A stretch of DNA of 64,000 nt from Betaproteobacteria bacterium (GTDB taxonomy: Bacteria > Pseudomonadota > Gammaproteobacteria > Burkholderiales > Usitatibacteraceae): the NCBI GenBank assembly GCA_016720855.1, contig JADKJU010000005.1:1-64000 (forward strand). The letters run 5' to 3'. The first letter of the stretch is position 1. The number at the start of each line of letters is the position of its first letter. The notes under the pieces were generated by a model. The model saw nothing but the letters and a program-made list of their open reading frames with translations, was not told where the DNA came from and did no database searches. The position numbers and the translations under genes are program-made. Shown piece by piece: positions 1 through 10,730 of the stretch.

Positions 1-81
1 GCGTTCGGAGATCCATCTCGATGGCAGGAACGGCAAGGCCCCAGGCCACCGGGGAACCGGCGTGCGCGGGGCCTGCCGAGG

Positions 82-1047
<966 letters not shown>

Positions 1048-1131
1048 TGCGGGGGCTTCGGAGGAGGGGGTGGAGATGACTTTGAGCATTGGAATTATCC
1101 CATATCGGTAAAGTTGAATTTCCGCCCAGGC

Positions 1132-1730
1132 TCAGCGCGTTCTGCGCACCAAACCCCGCCATCACACCGAAAATTTCCAGGCGCCCCCTGGGGCGAATGA
1201 CCGGGAAGGCTTTGTTCGCGGGCTTCAGGACGAACGCGCCTTTTTCTCGATCCAGGTACTTCACGGTGAATTCGTTGTCCACGATCGCCACGACGATCTC
1301 GCCGACGTTGGCGTTGGGTTGCTGTTCGACCACGATCAGGTCGCCGTCGTGGATGCCGGCGTCGATCATCGATTCGCCCTTCACGCGCACAAGGCTCGTC
1401 TTCGACGGCACGCGGATCAGGTAGTCGTCGATCGTGACGAGGTCGTAGCCATCGGCCAAGGCCGGATTGGGCAGCCCCGCCTGCACGGTGTCGTGCGCGA
1501 GCCGCCGCTCGAAGAACCGCGCCCCGGGCTTCAACTGCCGGTCAGGAGTCCAGTCCAGGTAGCCGGCCTCCTCGAAACGGCGTACGCACTCCGACACCCA
1601 CGACTTCGCGGAAATCCCCCACAGGGTGGCGAGCACCGAGTAGGAGGGAATGACCTTTGTGCTCGGCGTAGTAGTCCTGGAGCTTCTCCAGGTACGCCGG
1701 GTCGAGGGGCTGATGATTCTTCAACGCCAT
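1132..1730 (-). pseudogene. LexA-like S24 family repressor, two apparent frameshifts
   Basis: This is a LexA-type autocleaving repressor of about 198 residues once two single-base insertions are ignored. The first extra base is in an A run (reads TTT at 1656-1658 on the plus strand) just after MALKNHQPLDPAYLEKL...YAEHK. The second is at 1151-1153, shortly before the stop. The corrected protein has an N-terminal DNA-binding region (VIPSYSVLATLWGISAKSWV), a linker (LKPGARFFERRL) and an S24 domain with the nucleophile in VKGESMIDAGIHDGDLIVVE and the general-base lysine in EFTVKYLDREKGAFVLKP. The N-terminal domain differs from classical E. coli-type LexA, so I give no symbol. It lies directly upstream of recA on the same strand and has its own operator-bearing promoter. 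Both indels are homopolymer length changes, so sequencing error is as likely as true decay. Confidence 0.75.
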
Positions 1731-1748
1731 GGGCCGCCAAACGGTGGA

Positions 1749-1794
1749 CAGAACGATTGTTCGGTAAGCTACAGAACGATCGTTCTGGTGTCAA
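1749..1794 (-). promoter_or_regulatory. Promoter and twin palindromic operators of the LexA-like gene
   Basis: Read on the minus strand there is a perfect -35 TTGACA (1789-1794), a 17-base spacer, and a -10 TAGCTT (1766-1771). The spacer is almost entirely the perfect palindrome CAGAACGATCGTTCTG (1772-1787). A second, imperfect copy, CAGAACGATTGTTCGG on the plus strand, lies at 1749-1764, just downstream of the -10. The copies are 23 bp apart. The GAAC-N4-GTTC core resembles LexA/DinR boxes of Gram-positive bacteria rather than the CTG-N10-CAG box of classical proteobacterial LexA. Placement over the core promoter suggests autorepression by the adjacent LexA-like protein; that is inference. 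Confidence 0.7.
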
Positions 1795-1816
1795 GCAGCT
1801 TGAGAACCGGACCCTC

Positions 1817-1880
1817 AAAAAAAGGGGACAGACCCCTTATTCCGTTGTTCTCGGAGAGAAAGGGGTCTGTCCCCTTTTTT
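1817..1880. repeat. REP-like inverted repeat, possible terminator
   Basis: Two arms are reverse complements: AAAAGGGGACAGACCCCTT ending at 1838 and AAGGGGTCTGTCCCCTTTT starting about 1860, separated by about 20 bases. Each arm is itself rich in GGGG/CCCC. The stem ends in an A run on one side and a T run on the other, so either strand's RNA would form a hairpin followed by U residues. It abuts the pncC stop codon and precedes the LexA-like promoter. Palindromes of this kind recur in many proteobacterial genomes as REP-type repeats; it may also terminate pncC transcription. Confidence 0.65.
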
Positions 1881-2384
1881 ACTCTTGCGCTCCCTGGCCT
1901 TCCCGGGCGACGAGCGCCAACAATCCCTCGAGCGCCTCGAGCACCGCCTGCTGCCGGATGGCGGCCCGGTCGCCGCCGAAGATCTCGAACTTCGTCTCCA
2001 CGGCGCCGTCGAGCGAGGCCCAGGCGAACCAGACGAGGCCCACCGGTTTCGCCGCGGTTGCGCCGCCAGGCCGGCAACGCCGGTCACGGCAACGACCAGG
2101 TCCGCGCTGCTCTGGTGCAGGGCACCCACGGCCATCTCGCGCGCCACCGCCTCCGACACGGCGCCGTGGGACCCGATCGTTTCCTGCTTGACGCCGAGGA
2201 GGTCGACCTTGGCTTCGTTCGAGTAGGTGACGAAGCCGCGGTCGAACCACGCGGAGCTTCCGGCCGTCCGCGTGACGGCCTCACCCACGCCGCCGCCGGT
2301 GCATGATTCGGCCGTCGCGACGACGAGGTGCGCGCGAACGCACGCCTCGCCGAGTTGCCGGGACAGCTCATCGATCTCGTTCAT
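1879..2384 (-). pseudogene. pncC: Nicotinamide-nucleotide amidase (CinA C-terminal domain), one apparent frameshift
   Basis: PncC deamidates nicotinamide mononucleotide to nicotinate mononucleotide in pyridine-nucleotide salvage. The N-terminal part shows the CinA-C signatures VVATAESCTGGGVGEAVT, FVTYSNEAKVDLLGV and VVAVTGVAG. The frame then shifts near 2069, where a run of three C on the coding strand appears to have lost one base. The C-terminal part continues in the next frame (KPVGLVWFAWASLDGAVETK, FEIFGGDRAAIRQQAVLEAL). Corrected length is about 168 residues, normal for the stand-alone domain. The ATG overlaps the stop of the upstream acetyltransferase gene (ATGA), so the two are probably translationally coupled. 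With the repressor and recA this is the third damaged gene in 2 kb. Confidence 0.75.
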
Positions 2385-3127
2385 GCGGTCTCCCCCGGGC
2401 GTGCGCGGTACCAGTACCGATAGGCCATCGAAAACCCGAACGCGTCGTAGAGTGCGACGGCGGGGGCGTTGCCTTCCTCCACCTGCAGGTACGAGCGCCT
2501 GGCGCCCCGCTCCCACCCCCAGCGCAGCAGCGCCGCCACGATGGTGCGCGCAAATCCCCGCCGCCGCCCGCTTTCGCGCGTCACCACGTCGAAGAGCCCC
2601 ACGTGCCCGTCCTCGAGGATGGCGAGTCCCGTCGCCATCGGCACGCCTGCCTCGAGCAGGGCTACGGGCCGCATCTCGAGCGGCAGCGCGGCCAGTCGCG
2701 CGACGTGGGCGCTGCGGTGCGCGATGGGCGAGCCGCGCAGGTCGCCCACCATGTCGAACCATTCCTCAATGCGCGGACAGTCCACATCCGGGCCGGCGAG
2801 AGTCGCGGAATCGATGGCCGCCGCGCGCACCTCGGTCGGGCTGAAGGACTCGTACCCCAGCGCGGCGAGCATCCCCTCGAGTTCCGGCGGATCGGTGTGC
2901 ATCGAAACCCTGTAAATGGCGGGCAGGCCGCGCTCGACATAGACGCGCTCGCAGTGGGCCACCTTTTCTGCGAGCGGCAGCCGCGAGGGATAGATGGCGT
3001 TGATCGATCGGGCGCGCTTGGCCTTGCCCGGGGAGAAGCGCAGCAGCCAGCCGTCGTAAAGGAGCTGCCCCGGCGGCGCGGACGAGTTGAGCGAGAGCTC
3101 CTCGAGCCGCCGCGGTTCCAGGCTCAT
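2381..3127 (-). CDS. GNAT family N-acetyltransferase
   Basis: A 248-residue protein with a C-terminal GNAT fold. [20 protein letters not shown] is the central beta-strand region, [19 protein letters not shown] is the acetyl-CoA pyrophosphate-binding motif A (R/Q-x-x-G-x-G/A like), and [20 protein letters not shown] followed by YRYWYR is the typical motif B end. The N-terminal half ([19 protein letters not shown]) resembles the family of acetyltransferases with an extra N-terminal domain. The substrate cannot be deduced. The ATG overlaps the ugpC stop (ATGA) and its own stop overlaps the pncC start, so it belongs to the tail of the ugp operon. Confidence 0.8.
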   Translation of the reverse strand: MSLEPRRLEELSLNSSAPPGQLLYDGWLLRFSPGKAKRARSINAIYPSRLPLAEKVAHCERVYVERGLPAIYRVSMHTDPPELEGMLAALGYESFSPTEVRAAAIDSATLAGPDVDCPRIEEWFDMVGDLRGSPIAHRSAHVARLAALPLEMRPVALLEAGVPMATGLAILEDGHVGLFDVVTRESGRRRGFARTIVAALLRWGWERGARRSYLQVEEGNAPAVALYDAFGFSMAYRYWYRARPGETA

Positions 3128-4194
3128 GCCTTCAGGCGCTTGCCCGTGGCGGTGTCGAAGAAGTAGATCTTGCCCGGAAGCACGGAGAAGGGAACCGTCT
3201 CGCCCACCCTTGGCAGCGTATGGCCCTCGATCCGCACCACCAGGGTCGAGTCGTCGAAGGTCCCGTGCAGCAGCGAATCGGCGCCCAGCGCCTCCACCGT
3301 TTCGACCCGGAAGCTGAGGACGGGGCCCGCCCCGCTGCTTCCCGCGACGAGATGCTCGGGCCGCAGGCCGACGGTCACCTCGTTGCCTGCCCGCGCGCGT
3401 ATGCCCTCGGGCATCGGCACGATGACCCCCTCGCCCACGTCGACGCCGTCGCCGGTCCGCTTGCCGGGAAGGAAGTTCATCGACGGCGAACCGATGAACC
3501 CCGCGACGAAGAGCGTCGCCGGGTCGTCGTAAACCTCGAACGGGGCGCCGACCTGCTCCACGGAACCGGCGTTGATCACGATCATGCGGTTGGCGAGCGT
3601 CATCGCCTCGACCTGGTCGTGGGTCACGTAGGCGCTGGTGGTGCGCAGTTCGCGGTGCAGCTTCTGGATCTCCAGGCGCATCTGCACGCGCAGCTTCGCA
3701 TCCAGGTTGGAGAGCGGCTCGTCGAACAGGAATGCGGCCGGTTCGCGCACGATTGCGCGGCCCATGGCCACCCGCTGGCGCTGGCCGCCGGAGAGCTCGC
3801 GCGGCTTCCTCTGCAGATAGGGCCCCAGTTCGAGGATCCCCGCGGCGCGCTGCACGCGCCGCTCGATGTCGTCCTTGGCGAGCTTCCTGATCTTGAGGCC
3901 GTACGCCATGTTTTCGTAGACGCTCATGTGCGGATAGAGCGCGTAGTTCTGGAACACCATGGCGATGTTGCGGTCCTTGGGTTCGACCTCGTTCACCCGC
4001 TTGCCCGCGATGCGGATCTCGCCGTCCGTGGCGGTCTCCAGGCCGGCGATCATGCGAAGGATCGTCGACTTGCCGCAGCCCGACGGCCCCACCAGCACGA
4101 CGAATTCGCCGTCCCCGATGGTGACGTCGGTGCGATGGATGACCTCGGTCTTGCCGAAGCTCTTGGTCACGCCTTGCAGGACTATTTCCGCCAT
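3124..4194 (-). CDS. ugpC: sn-glycerol-3-phosphate ABC transporter ATP-binding protein
   Basis: Cytoplasmic ATPase of the UgpBAEC importer for glycerol-3-phosphate and glycerophosphodiesters; 356 residues, the normal length. It shows Walker [10 protein letters not shown] near residue 37, the Q-loop in [14 protein letters not shown], the ABC signature [15 protein letters not shown], Walker [17 protein letters not shown], the H-loop in [14 protein letters not shown], and a C-terminal TOBE/OB regulatory domain (VGLRPEHL). The same architecture occurs in MalK-type proteins, but the adjacent ugpB, ugpA and ugpE settle the role. It is 104 bases downstream of ugpE, with a strong hairpin in between. 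Confidence 0.93.
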   Translation of the reverse strand: MAEIVLQGVTKSFGKTEVIHRTDVTIGDGEFVVLVGPSGCGKSTILRMIAGLETATDGEIRIAGKRVNEVEPKDRNIAMVFQNYALYPHMSVYENMAYGLKIRKLAKDDIERRVQRAAGILELGPYLQRKPRELSGGQRQRVAMGRAIVREPAAFLFDEPLSNLDAKLRVQMRLEIQKLHRELRTTSAYVTHDQVEAMTLANRMIVINAGSVEQVGAPFEVYDDPATLFVAGFIGSPSMNFLPGKRTGDGVDVGEGVIVPMPEGIRARAGNEVTVGLRPEHLVAGSSGAGPVLSFRVETVEALGADSLLHGTFDDSTLVVRIEGHTLPRVGETVPFSVLPGKIYFFDTATGKRLKA

Positions 4195-4226
4195 CTCGAT
4201 TCACTCACTCCGTTCCGATGTCCGCC

Positions 4227-4259
4227 GGCGTTGAGCGGCCTCTGGTCCGCTCCAACGCC
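4227..4259 (-). promoter_or_regulatory. Intra-operon hairpin between ugpE and ugpC
   Basis: In the 104-base gap between ugpE and ugpC the sequences GGCGTTGAGCGG (4227-4238) and CCGCTCCAACGCC (4247-4259) form a 12-bp stem with one bulged base and a loop of about 8 bases. There is no U tract, so it is not a standard terminator. It could protect the 3' end of the upstream mRNA segment or lower ATPase expression relative to the permeases. It is a stem seen in the sequence; the function is inference. Confidence 0.5.
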
Positions 4260-4298
4260 GTTCCCGATGCCTGAACCATCGACGCGACGTCCATCCAT

Positions 4299-5147
4299 CT
4301 ATTTTTCGGTTTCGACCAGGCCCTTCACGAACCACTTCTGCATAAGAACCACGACCAGCGCCGGCGGCATGAGGGCAAGCATGGCCGTGGCCATGATGAG
4401 CTGCCATTCGTTGGAGGCGTCGCCGCCGGCGATCATGCGCTTGATGCCGATCACCACCGTGTACATCGACTCGCTCGCCGTGATGAGCAGCGGCCAGAGA
4501 TACTGGTTCCAGCCGTAGATGAAGAGGATCACGAACAGCGCGGCGATGTGCGTCTTCGACAGCGGCAGCACCACGTCGAAGAAGAAGCGCAAGGGGCCTG
4601 CGCCATCGATGCGCGCCGCCTCGGCGAGCTCGTCGGGAATGGTCATGAAGAACTGACGGAAGAGGAATGTCGCCGTTGCCGATGCGATGAGCGGAAGCGC
4701 CAGGCCGAGATGCGAGTTCAGGATGCCCAGGTCTGCCGCCACCTTGAAGGTGGGGATGATGCGGACCTCCACCGGCAGCATCAGCGTGACGAACACGCTC
4801 CAGAAGAAGAACGAGCGCCCGGGAAAGCGGAAGTACACGATCGCGAACGCCGACAGGATGGAGATCGAGATCTTCCCGATCGCGATGGACAGCGCCATGA
4901 TCAGGCTGTTCAGCAGCATCGCCGAGACGGGGGCGGAGGAGCCCTTCTCCGATCCCGAGGTGAGCACCTGCGTGTAGTTGTGCAGGAACTGGTCGCCGGG
5001 CCACAGCGGCATCGGGACAGTCACGATCTGGTCGAAGGTGAGGGTCGAGGCGACGAACGTGACCCAGAGCGGAAACGCGACCAGGATCACGCCCGTGATG
5101 AGCACGGCGTGCGCGAAGAAATCCCTGACCGGCCTGTTCTCTACCAT
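4299..5147 (-). CDS. ugpE: sn-glycerol-3-phosphate ABC transporter permease UgpE
   Basis: Inner-membrane permease, 282 residues. The first transmembrane segment (HAVLITGVILVAFPLWVTFV) is near the N-terminus, a large periplasmic loop follows (FLHNYTQVLTSGSEKG), and then further helices. The cytoplasmic EAA loop that docks the ATPase is visible as DELAEAARIDGAGPLRFFFD. The C-terminus ends ALVVVLMQKWFVKGLVETEK, as in UgpE/MalG-type proteins. It pairs with UgpA and lies 34 bases downstream of it. Confidence 0.93.
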   Translation of the reverse strand: MVENRPVRDFFAHAVLITGVILVAFPLWVTFVASTLTFDQIVTVPMPLWPGDQFLHNYTQVLTSGSEKGSSAPVSAMLLNSLIMALSIAIGKISISILSAFAIVYFRFPGRSFFFWSVFVTLMLPVEVRIIPTFKVAADLGILNSHLGLALPLIASATATFLFRQFFMTIPDELAEAARIDGAGPLRFFFDVVLPLSKTHIAALFVILFIYGWNQYLWPLLITASESMYTVVIGIKRMIAGGDASNEWQLIMATAMLALMPPALVVVLMQKWFVKGLVETEK

Positions 5148-5181
5148 TTCATTTCCCGGCAGCTCTCGTCTCGGCCACGCA

Positions 5182-6063
5182 TCAGTACTGGACCCTGCGC
5201 TCGATGTAGCGGAACTGGATCACCGTGAGCGAGATGACGATGATCATGAGGATCACCGACTGCGCCGAGGAGCCGCCCAGATCCGCCGCCTTAACGCCGT
5301 CGTAGTAGACCTTGTAGACGAGGATCTTGGTGGCATCCCCCGGGCCGCCCTGCGTGGTGGCATCGATGACGCCGAAGGTGTCGAAGAACGAGTAGATGAT
5401 GTTCATGACCAGCAGGAAGAAGGTCGTCGGCGACAGCAGCGGGAAGACGATCGTCCAGAAGCGCCGGAACGGCCCCGCCCCGTCGATCGCGGCCGCCTCG
5501 AGGAGCGATTTCGGGATCGACTGCAGGCCGGCAAGGAAGAAGAGGAAGTTGTAGCTGATCTGCTTCCATACCGAGGCCACCACCACCAGGAGCATCGCCT
5601 GCTCCGGATCGATGATCCAGTTCCAGTCGACGCCGAACTTCTTGAGGAAGTAGGTCACGATGCCGATGGACGGGGCGAAGATGAATGCCCAGAGAACGCC
5701 TGCGATGGCCGGGGCCACCGCGTAGGGCCAGATGAGGAAGGTCTTGTAGGCCAGCGCCCCGCGGACCACCGAATCGGCCATCGTGGCGAGGACGAGCGAG
5801 ATCCCGATCCCGGTTGCCGCGACGGTCAAGCTGAAGAAGGCCGTCACGCGGAACGACGAAAGGTAGTGCGAATCGCTGAAGAGCGCGGCGTAGTTCTGGA
5901 ACCAGACGAACTGCGTGGTGAGTCCGAACGCGTCCTGGATCTGAAAGGAGAAATAGACCGCCTGCAGCGCGGGCCAGAAAAAGAAGACGGCCGTGACCGC
6001 GACCTGCGGCATCAGGAGCACGTAGGGAAGCCAGGCCGACTTGAATACGACGCGCTTTTCCAT
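5182..6063 (-). CDS. ugpA: sn-glycerol-3-phosphate ABC transporter permease UgpA
   Basis: Inner-membrane permease, 293 residues. The N-terminus has the typical short cytoplasmic stretch and a first helix ([20 protein letters not shown]). Further hydrophobic segments and an EAA loop ([20 protein letters not shown]) follow. [20 protein letters not shown] is characteristic of UgpA/MalF-type sugar-phosphate permeases. It forms the heterodimeric channel with UgpE and is 53 bases downstream of ugpB. Confidence 0.93.
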   Translation of the reverse strand: MEKRVVFKSAWLPYVLLMPQVAVTAVFFFWPALQAVYFSFQIQDAFGLTTQFVWFQNYAALFSDSHYLSSFRVTAFFSLTVAATGIGISLVLATMADSVVRGALAYKTFLIWPYAVAPAIAGVLWAFIFAPSIGIVTYFLKKFGVDWNWIIDPEQAMLLVVVASVWKQISYNFLFFLAGLQSIPKSLLEAAAIDGAGPFRRFWTIVFPLLSPTTFFLLVMNIIYSFFDTFGVIDATTQGGPGDATKILVYKVYYDGVKAADLGGSSAQSVILMIIVISLTVIQFRYIERRVQY

Positions 6064-6116
6064 GGCGGGGATGAGGAAAGGGGCCGGTCAGGGCCCCTTT
6101 GTCGACGACCTTTCGA

Positions 6117-7430
6117 TCAGCCCTTGTTTGCAGCCTGGAACTTGCGAAGGATCTCGTTGCCTCGCCTCACGGCCTCGTCCATGGCCGTCTTCGCATCTTT
6201 CTTGCCGGAGAACACGTTCTCCATTTCCTCCTCGATCACCTCGCGGCCCTGCACGAAGTTGCCGAAGCGCAGGCCCTTGGAGTTGGCCGTCGGCGGCTTG
6301 TTGGTGAGCTGCTTCACGGCGATGTCGGCCCCGGGGTTCTTGTCATAGAAACCGGACTTGCGGGTCATTTCATAGGCTGCCATCGTGATCGGTACGTATC
6401 CCGTGCCGGTGTGCCATTCCATCTGGATCTCCGGCTTCGAGAGGAACGCGAAGAACTTCGCGACTCCCTTGTAGGCGTTGGCGGTCTTGCCGCCCATCAC
6501 CCACAGCGACGCCCCACCGATGATCGAATTCTGGGGCGCGCCCTTCACGTCATCGTGATAGGGAATGAAGTTGACCGACCATTCGAACTTGGCCGAACGG
6601 CGGATATTGGCCTGCGCGCCCGTGGAGGAAGTCATCATCGCGCATTCGCCGCTCGAGAACTTGGCCTCGCCCTGGTTGGTGCGCCCGGCGTAGGTGAAGA
6701 GGCCCTTCTTCGCCATGTCGCCCAGCATGGCGATGTGGCGCACGTGCAGCGGAGAATTCACCTGGAATTCGGTGTCCAGCCCGCCCATGCCGTTTTCCTT
6801 CGTCCCGATCGGGACGTTGTGCCATGCGGAGAAGTTCTCGATGTGCATCCAGGAGGGCCATCCGGTGGTGTACACGCAACCCTGCCCCGCGGCCTTGAGT
6901 TTCTCGGCCGCGGCGACGAATTCCTTCCACGTCTTCGGCGCCTTGTTCGGGTCGAGGCCGGCCTTCTTGAACGCGTCCTTGTTGATGTAGTACACGACGG
7001 TGGAGCTGTTGAACGGGAAGGACAGCATGTTGCCCTTGCTGTCGGAGTAGTAGCCCGAGACCGGCGGCAGGTAGGCCTTCGGGTCGAACGGCTCGTCTGC
7101 GTCCTTCATGAGCTTGTAGACCGGAACCACCGCGCCCTTGCCGGCCATCATCGTGGCAGTGCCGACTTCAAACACCTGGAGGATGTGCGGCGCGTTGCCG
7201 GCGCGGTAGGCGGCGATCGCGTTGGTCATCGATTCGGGATAGGAGCCCTTGTAACTGGGGACCACCTTGTAGTCTTTCTGGCTCGCGTTGAACTTGTTGG
7301 CGAGATCGCCCAGCTTGTCGCCGAGGGCGCCTCCCATCGAATGCCACCACTGGATTTCGGTCTGGGCCTGCGCGCCGGTGACGGAAAGGGCGGCCGCAGC
7401 GGCGGCAGCCAGCAGGAATGTGCGGGTCAT
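6117..7430 (-). CDS. ugpB: sn-glycerol-3-phosphate-binding periplasmic protein UgpB
   Basis: Periplasmic receptor of the Ugp importer, 437 residues, the length of the E. coli protein. An N-terminal signal peptide (MTRTFLLAAAAAAALS, cleavage after AQA) precedes TEIQWWHSMGGALGDKLGDL. Close resemblance to UgpB continues in PSYKGSYPESMTNAIAAYRA, ILQVFEVGTATMMAGKGAVV, NAPKTWKE-like and NSIIGGASLWVMGGK segments. I chose the ATG preceded by GGAG at 9-base spacing; an ATG five codons upstream would include this Shine-Dalgarno sequence in the coding region. First gene of the ugpBAEC operon. With glpK nearby it indicates use of glycerol-3-phosphate as a carbon or phosphate source. Confidence 0.93.
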   Translation of the reverse strand: MTRTFLLAAAAAAALSVTGAQAQTEIQWWHSMGGALGDKLGDLANKFNASQKDYKVVPSYKGSYPESMTNAIAAYRAGNAPHILQVFEVGTATMMAGKGAVVPVYKLMKDADEPFDPKAYLPPVSGYYSDSKGNMLSFPFNSSTVVYYINKDAFKKAGLDPNKAPKTWKEFVAAAEKLKAAGQGCVYTTGWPSWMHIENFSAWHNVPIGTKENGMGGLDTEFQVNSPLHVRHIAMLGDMAKKGLFTYAGRTNQGEAKFSSGECAMMTSSTGAQANIRRSAKFEWSVNFIPYHDDVKGAPQNSIIGGASLWVMGGKTANAYKGVAKFFAFLSKPEIQMEWHTGTGYVPITMAAYEMTRKSGFYDKNPGADIAVKQLTNKPPTANSKGLRFGNFVQGREVIEEEMENVFSGKKDAKTAMDEAVRRGNEILRKFQAANKG

Positions 7431-7531
7431 TGAGCATTTCTCCATGGATTGGGTATCACGGTTCGTGTCGTCGCTCGCGGCCCGGCGCTTCTCATGGCAA
7501 TCCCGTGGCCGTCTCTCGTCTGCGTCCGGCC

Positions 7532-7560
7532 ATATTACATCGGGACGCGTCCCGAAGGAT
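7532..7560 (-). promoter_or_regulatory. Candidate ugp operon promoter with palindromic operator
   Basis: About 100 bases upstream of ugpB the minus strand carries a -10-like TAATAT (7532-7537). Immediately upstream is the perfect 14-bp palindrome CGGGACGCGTCCCG (7541-7554), which fills the usual spacer. The -35 position (7555-7560) reads ATCCTT, poor for sigma-70. A weak -35 plus an adjacent palindrome suggests a regulated promoter. The remaining gap up to 7703 holds only GC-rich stem sequence, including a GGGCGG/CCGCCC stem at 7681-7695 next to the end of the neighbouring gene. Confidence 0.4.
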
Positions 7561-7703
7561 TCCCGTTTTGTGACCCAGCGCAATCCCCAAGGGAAAATCC
7601 CCCGCGGGGCGCACCGGGAACCGCCTCCCTTCGAAGGATTCGACAAGTTCGGGCCGGCCCGGGGGGGCCCGAGCAGGCCCGGGCGGATGCCGCCCGCAGG
7701 CGC

Positions 7704-8507
7704 CTAGCTGTCCTTCTTGATGAAGGAGCGCAGCGACCCGAGCAGGCCGCGCTTTTCCTCGGCGGCGGGCGCGACCCGGGGGGGGTCCTTGCGCACGGCG
7801 TACTGCGGCTCGACCTTCGGCTTGGGTGCCGCCGCGACCGCAACCCTCTGGTTGAGCACCGAGCGCTTCACGATCTCGAGCCACTCGTTGGGCCGGCCGA
7901 TGAAGTACTTGGCGAACTCCTCGACCGCCTTGTCGTTGAACTCGAGCGCGGTCATCTGGAACACGTCGATGGTGAAGTCGCCCACGTTCTTGGCCATGAT
8001 CTTCAGCTTGCCGCTCTCGTGGTCGCCCTCCAGCTTGGCCTGCAGGCGGAAATCGCACTTCACCTCGAAGATCTCGTGCGTGATGACCTTGCGCTGGTCG
8101 CGGTACTGCTCGCTCTTGTGCTCGATGTTGAACTGCCACAGGGTGTCCCGGAACTTCTCCATCTCGTCCGGGCCCTTCTTGATCGCGAGCACCTTGTCGG
8201 AGCCGCAGCGCGCGGCCAGGTGCACCTCGCCGTAGTAGTCCTTGTCGATGAAGTGCTTGCTGCGGAAGTCGGAGAAGAAGTCCTTGAAGGTGAGCCCGGT
8301 GATGTCGCCCACCGTCGGCAGCTTGTATATGAACGGGCAGGGCATCTGCACCACGTTCAGCTGCTTGCCCAGGTCGTTCATGTACATGAACACCCGGCGC
8401 AGGGCGTGGTCCACCGCCACCGCGTTGGACCGCAGGCTTTCGGTGCGATCCGTGTCCTGCGCCTTGAGCGCGTCCGCCTGTTTCTTGAGATCGTCCAGAA
8501 GTCCCAC
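7704..8507 (-). CDS. Conserved hypothetical protein, soluble, basic C-terminal tail
   Basis: I do not recognise a named family. The product is about 267 residues, begins [20 protein letters not shown], and looks cytoplasmic with no signal or membrane segment. The middle ([36 protein letters not shown]) is alternating hydrophilic and aromatic. A Pro/Lys linker then leads to a short C-terminal amphipathic lysine-rich helix ([13 protein letters not shown]) that could be a membrane or nucleoid contact. I prefer the GTG start because GAGGAG stands 6 bases upstream; an ATG 12 codons further upstream gives a 279-residue form. It ends toward ugpB and is divergent from glpK. Confidence 0.7.
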   Translation of the reverse strand: MGLLDDLKKQADALKAQDTDRTESLRSNAVAVDHALRRVFMYMNDLGKQLNVVQMPCPFIYKLPTVGDITGLTFKDFFSDFRSKHFIDKDYYGEVHLAARCGSDKVLAIKKGPDEMEKFRDTLWQFNIEHKSEQYRDQRKVITHEIFEVKCDFRLQAKLEGDHESGKLKIMAKNVGDFTIDVFQMTALEFNDKAVEEFAKYFIGRPNEWLEIVKRSVLNQRVAVAAAPKPKVEPQYAVRKDPPRVAPAAEEKRGLLGSLRSFIKKDS

Positions 8508-8582
8508 TCGCTGCTCCTCGTCGGCCTCGGGGGCCGTCTGCAAATTTTATCGTATCATCAACCCGCCAGCGACCCCCTGTCG

Positions 8583-10073
<1,491 letters not shown>

Positions 10074-10079
10074 GTTGCG

Positions 10080-10103
10080 GTGTCAGGCACCCGTGCCTGG
10101 CAC
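10080..10103. repeat. Palindromic repeat between glpK and orn
   Basis: GTGTCAGGCACCCGTGCCTGGCAC: two 10-base arms (GTGTCAGGCA and TGCCTGGCAC, one mismatch) around a 4-base centre. It sits between the convergent glpK and orn stops and reaches into the last codons of orn. It could form a hairpin in transcripts from either side and act as a bidirectional terminator. Such GTGCCAGGCAC-type palindromes occur as dispersed REP-like repeats in many proteobacteria. Confidence 0.6.
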
Positions 10104-10667
10104 GGAGTCGGAACCCGCGGGTTCGGCACGCAGGAAGGTGCGCCGGTAGTAGCGCAGTTCCTCGATCGACTCGTAGACGTCGGCCAGCGCCTCGTGCTTC
10201 GATTCCTTCACCACCCCGGCGAGTACGTCGGGCCGCCAGCGCCTGGCCAGCTCCTTGAGCGTCGAGACATCCACGATCCGATAATGCAGGTAGGACTCGA
10301 AGGCCGGCATGTAGCGCGCCATGAAGCGCCGGTCCTGGTGCACGGTATTGCCCGCCAGCGGCGCCGTGCCGGGCGGCACATGGAGCTTGAGGAAGTCGAG
10401 GATCATCGCCTCGACCTCGGCTTCGCTGAACTTCGAGGCGCGCACCTTGTCGATGAGACCGGATCGTCCGTGCGTGGCCTTGTTCCAGGAGTCCATCGCG
10501 TCCAGCACCTCGTCGGGCTGGTGGACCACCCAGACGGGCGCCTCGGCGATCGTGTTGAGTTCGCCGTCCGTCACGACGATCGCGACCTCGATGATGCGGT
10601 CGCGGTCGGGGACGAGCCCCGACATTTCCATGTCGACCCAGACGAGCGGTGCTTTTTCCTGTGCCAT
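10083..10667 (-). CDS. orn: Oligoribonuclease
   Basis: 3'-to-5' exoribonuclease that degrades 2-5 nt RNA fragments and pGpG, essential in many proteobacteria. DEDDh motifs are visible: [20 protein letters not shown] (Exo I, D and E), a helix with [19 protein letters not shown] (Exo II), and [18 protein letters not shown] (Exo III with H and D). The product is 194 residues, about 10-15 longer than usual, because the C-terminus reads into the palindromic repeat at 10080-10103 and ends SVPGTGA. The ATG lies just inside the divergent region shared with the M48 protease gene. Confidence 0.95.
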   Translation of the reverse strand: MAQEKAPLVWVDMEMSGLVPDRDRIIEVAIVVTDGELNTIAEAPVWVVHQPDEVLDAMDSWNKATHGRSGLIDKVRASKFSEAEVEAMILDFLKLHVPPGTAPLAGNTVHQDRRFMARYMPAFESYLHYRIVDVSTLKELARRWRPDVLAGVVKESKHEALADVYESIEELRYYRRTFLRAEPAGSDSVPGTGA

Positions 10668-10730
10668 AGTGATGAGTGAGTGTTTGCGCGCCCGGATTGT
10701 GTCACGGCGCGCCGTCTTCCACCAACCGGA

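Noticed and set aside
1..81. recX start at the window edge
   Set aside because: An ATG can be read at 14-16 on the minus strand, but only five codons are in the window, too few to support a gene.
3220..4518. A 432-codon plus-strand open frame antisense to ugpC
   Set aside because: Rich in His, Arg, Asp and Ala from the GC-rich complementary strand, without domains; the minus strand holds a textbook ABC ATPase.
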